A stretch of DNA of 64,000 bases, from the NCBI RefSeq assembly GCF_012986595.1, contig NZ_JAAQYM010000002.1, positions 682,001-746,000 of the forward strand. The letters are read 5' to 3'. The notes under the pieces were generated by a model that did no database searches, was not told where the DNA came from, and worked only from the letters and a program-made list of their open reading frames with translations. Each line of letters begins with the position of its first letter. Position 1 is the stretch's first letter. A program made the position numbers and the translations under genes. Shown piece by piece: positions 62,544 through 64,000 of this stretch. This DNA is from Pseudomonas koreensis. Lineage in GTDB: Bacteria; Pseudomonadota; Gammaproteobacteria; Pseudomonadales; Pseudomonadaceae.

Positions 62544-63092
62544 TCAGAGTTCGACTTTTACCCAGCTGACAGGCTGGTCGAGCCAATCGGCAAATTCATC
62601 GATAAAGCTCTGCTTGAAGCCGGCTTCCAGCCAGTTGTTGAAAATGAACCCCAGGTTGGAAAACGCGCATTCCTGCAAATACAGAAAGCCGTTGATGTCG
62701 TCTTCATGCCCGCATTCCGGGCAGGTGAAGTTGTCGGTGCGGCCTGGGAACCAGTCTTCAAGGCTTTCGAACAGCGCTTCGCCGACTTCGCGGCGGCACT
62801 CGGCGCAACCGGCTTCTTCGAGAAAGCCCTTGGCCGGGGTGTAGATGCAGCGCTTGACGATGATCTCCAGGCCATTGATCGGCTCACCGAACGGCAGCGC
62901 TTCCGGGTGCAGCACCACCGCACGCGCGCCATCGGCAATCGCGTGGGCCATGCGGTTGCCGGTGCGGCCGCAAGTCGTCAGCTGTTCTTCGATGATGTTC
63001 TTGCGCACCAGCCAGCGCACGATCGCCCGCGCCCGGGGTTCGTGGACCGGCAGGGTGGAGATTTTCGGGACGATGATGCTTTGCGAATTCAT
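62544..63092 (-). CDS. Conserved hypothetical protein with two CxxC pairs
   Basis: A 182-aa soluble protein; the start at 63092 gives MNSQSIIVPKISTLPVHEPR, while the frame runs further upstream without support. Two CxxC pairs, CAEC (EEAGCAECRRE) and CPEC (NFTCPECGHEDD), are spaced like the two halves of a zinc ribbon. No helix-turn-helix or enzyme motif is visible. Pseudomonas homologues I remember are often labelled sugar ABC transporter ATPase, but no Walker motif exists here, so that label looks wrong. It sits upstream of guaB on the same strand, separated by a repeat at the guaB side. Confidence 0.8.
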   Translation of the reverse strand: MNSQSIIVPKISTLPVHEPRARAIVRWLVRKNIIEEQLTTCGRTGNRMAHAIADGARAVVLHPEALPFGEPINGLEIIVKRCIYTPAKGFLEEAGCAECRREVGEALFESLEDWFPGRTDNFTCPECGHEDDINGFLYLQECAFSNLGFIFNNWLEAGFKQSFIDEFADWLDQPVSWVKVEL

Positions 63093-63140
63093 GGGTACAG
63101 CCTGTGACGTCAAATGGAAGTTCTGCGGTGCTCTCTCCGA

Positions 63141-63238
63141 CGCCATCGCTGGCAAGCCAGCTCCCACGGGTTTTTCTGGTGCACACAGTATTTGTGAGCG
63201 ACCGAAACTCTGTGGGAGCTGGCTTGCCAGCGATGGCA
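63141..63238. repeat. REP-type inverted repeat, GAGCTGGCTTGCCAGCGATGG family
   Basis: Arms CGCCATCGCTGGCAAGCCAG and TGGGAGCTGGCTTGCCAGCG with CTCCCAC inward. A single arm of this family ends the tandem array near 46006. Confidence 0.92.
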
Positions 63239-63276
63239 TCAGTGCGGCCGGCAGCTTAATCCCTGACGAAATCCGG

Positions 63277-64000
63277 TCAAGTGCTGAGATAACGCCCGAT
63301 CAACGCAATCCCGCTCGCCAGCACCAGCCAGGTCACCAATCGCACAAACGCCTCGCGCGACAAACGCAGGGTCAATCGCCGCCCGATCCACAGCCCCAGC
63401 GCCATGGCCGGCAACAGACACACCGCCAGCATCAACAAGGGTAGCTCGGCATACACCCCGGCGATGGCGAACAGGCTCAAACGCACCACCGTGCTGCAAC
63501 TGATCAACGCACTTTGCGTGGCCCGGGCCGGGTCTTTCGGCAAGCGGCTGTTGAGATAGATCGCATATAAAAAGCCGCCACTGCCAAACAGCGCCCCAAA
63601 CAGCCCGCCCACCGTGCCCATCGGCAGCGCCCATGCGGCGGACAACTGCGTCGGCCGGGTTTTCACCCACAGGCTGTAAATCGCATAAGCGCTGATGAAC
63701 AGGCCCATCAACAGCAGCAACAGATCGGATTTGAGATTAAGCAGGAAAATCACCCCCAACGTGCACCCCACCGCCATGCACGGCAGCAGCCGCAACAACT
63801 CGGACTTGGCCACGTCCCGGCGCGAGGGCAGCAGATTGCCGAACGCCGCGACGAAATCCAGCAACACCAGCAGCGGCACGATTTTCGACAACGGCATGAA
63901 CAGAATCAGGATCGGTCCGGCGACCAGCGCCGTGCCGAAGCCGGCAATCCCGAACACGATATAGGCCAGCGCGATCCCCAAGCCGATCACCGCCCAGCCG
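63277..64000 (-). CDS. TauE/SafE-family membrane protein (5' end outside window)
   Basis: Probable small-anion exporter of the TSUP family, 241 codons visible, with about seven hydrophobic segments. The frame is open to the window edge (GWAVIGLGIALAYIVFGIAG), so the start lies beyond 64000; GTG at 63990 is not credible as a start. Family features are the glycine-rich first helix GFGTALVAGPILILFMPLS and the matching second half MGTVGGLFGALFGSGGFLYA, an inverted duplication typical of TSUP. Transport of sulfite, sulfoacetate or similar is usual in the family; the substrate here is not evident. Confidence 0.88.
   Translation of the reverse strand, partial: GWAVIGLGIALAYIVFGIAGFGTALVAGPILILFMPLSKIVPLLVLLDFVAAFGNLLPSRRDVAKSELLRLLPCMAVGCTLGVIFLLNLKSDLLLLLMGLFISAYAIYSLWVKTRPTQLSAAWALPMGTVGGLFGALFGSGGFLYAIYLNSRLPKDPARATQSALISCSTVVRLSLFAIAGVYAELPLLMLAVCLLPAMALGLWIGRRLTLRLSREAFVRLVTWLVLASGIALIGRYLST

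Overview
The window looks like chromosome of a fluorescent Pseudomonas, most likely of the P. fluorescens/P. koreensis side of the genus. The reasons are the high GC, the gene families (OprB next to a membrane glucose dehydrogenase, a Lon-type AsrA protease beside a chagasin-type inhibitor, cmoAB, guaBA with a multicopper oxidase and tadA nearby), two DUF6124-type genes, and many short inverted repeats of the REP kind found between genes in this group. The species call is inference; no rRNA or tRNA gene was seen. Both ends are cut inside genes: a sensor kinase at the left, a TauE/SafE-type membrane protein at the right.

Layout. 0-5 kb: kinase/NtrC-type regulator pair, a DsbA-like oxidoreductase and an exported alpha/beta hydrolase. 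5.1-10.4 kb: the first of three giant effector-like proteins (1737 aa). 10.4-22.2 kb: metR, a DUF6124 gene preceded by a cloverleaf-like structured element, GNAT/LysE/NUDIX genes, a permease-amidase-LuxR set, a stand-alone glutamate-synthase-like protein, a GtrA protein, an amino acid permease and a REP-associated transposase (RAYT) bracketed by its probable repeats. 22.5-30.5 kb: a class A penicillin-binding protein and the second giant protein (1563 aa, leucine-rich repeats plus a NEL-type E3 ubiquitin ligase domain). 30.5-37.5 kb: a six-gene CS1/cable-type chaperone-usher pilus operon on the minus strand with two paralogous tip adhesins and two pilins. 38-39.4 kb: a PadR regulator and a siderophore-interacting ferric reductase (YqjI/YqjH-like) behind a perfect 18-bp palindrome. 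39.6-44.8 kb: small genes, then oprB and gcd for glucose uptake and periplasmic oxidation. 45-46.5 kb: second cloverleaf plus a frameshifted DUF6124 copy, then a 72-bp tandem array and other repeats. 46.5-52.7 kb: asrA, icp, yhhN-like, cmoA, cmoB, tadA. 52.7-59.1 kb: a multicopper oxidase and, divergently, the third giant protein (1596 aa), whose C-terminal effector unit is tandemly duplicated. 59.2-64 kb: guaA, guaB, a zinc-ribbon protein and the partial TauE/SafE gene.

What stands out. Three giant proteins within 54 kb share a helical front part, a hydrophobic hairpin region and a beta module, but carry different C-terminal parts (none recognised, E3 ligase, duplicated unit). That looks like a polymorphic host-directed toxin set, with the pilus operon as a plausible attachment partner; no secretion system lies in the window. 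Separately, the two cloverleaf elements ahead of DUF6124 genes show a compensatory base-pair change between copies and are the best candidate here for an undescribed RNA-level system. All family assignments are from reading the protein sequence; no database search was run.
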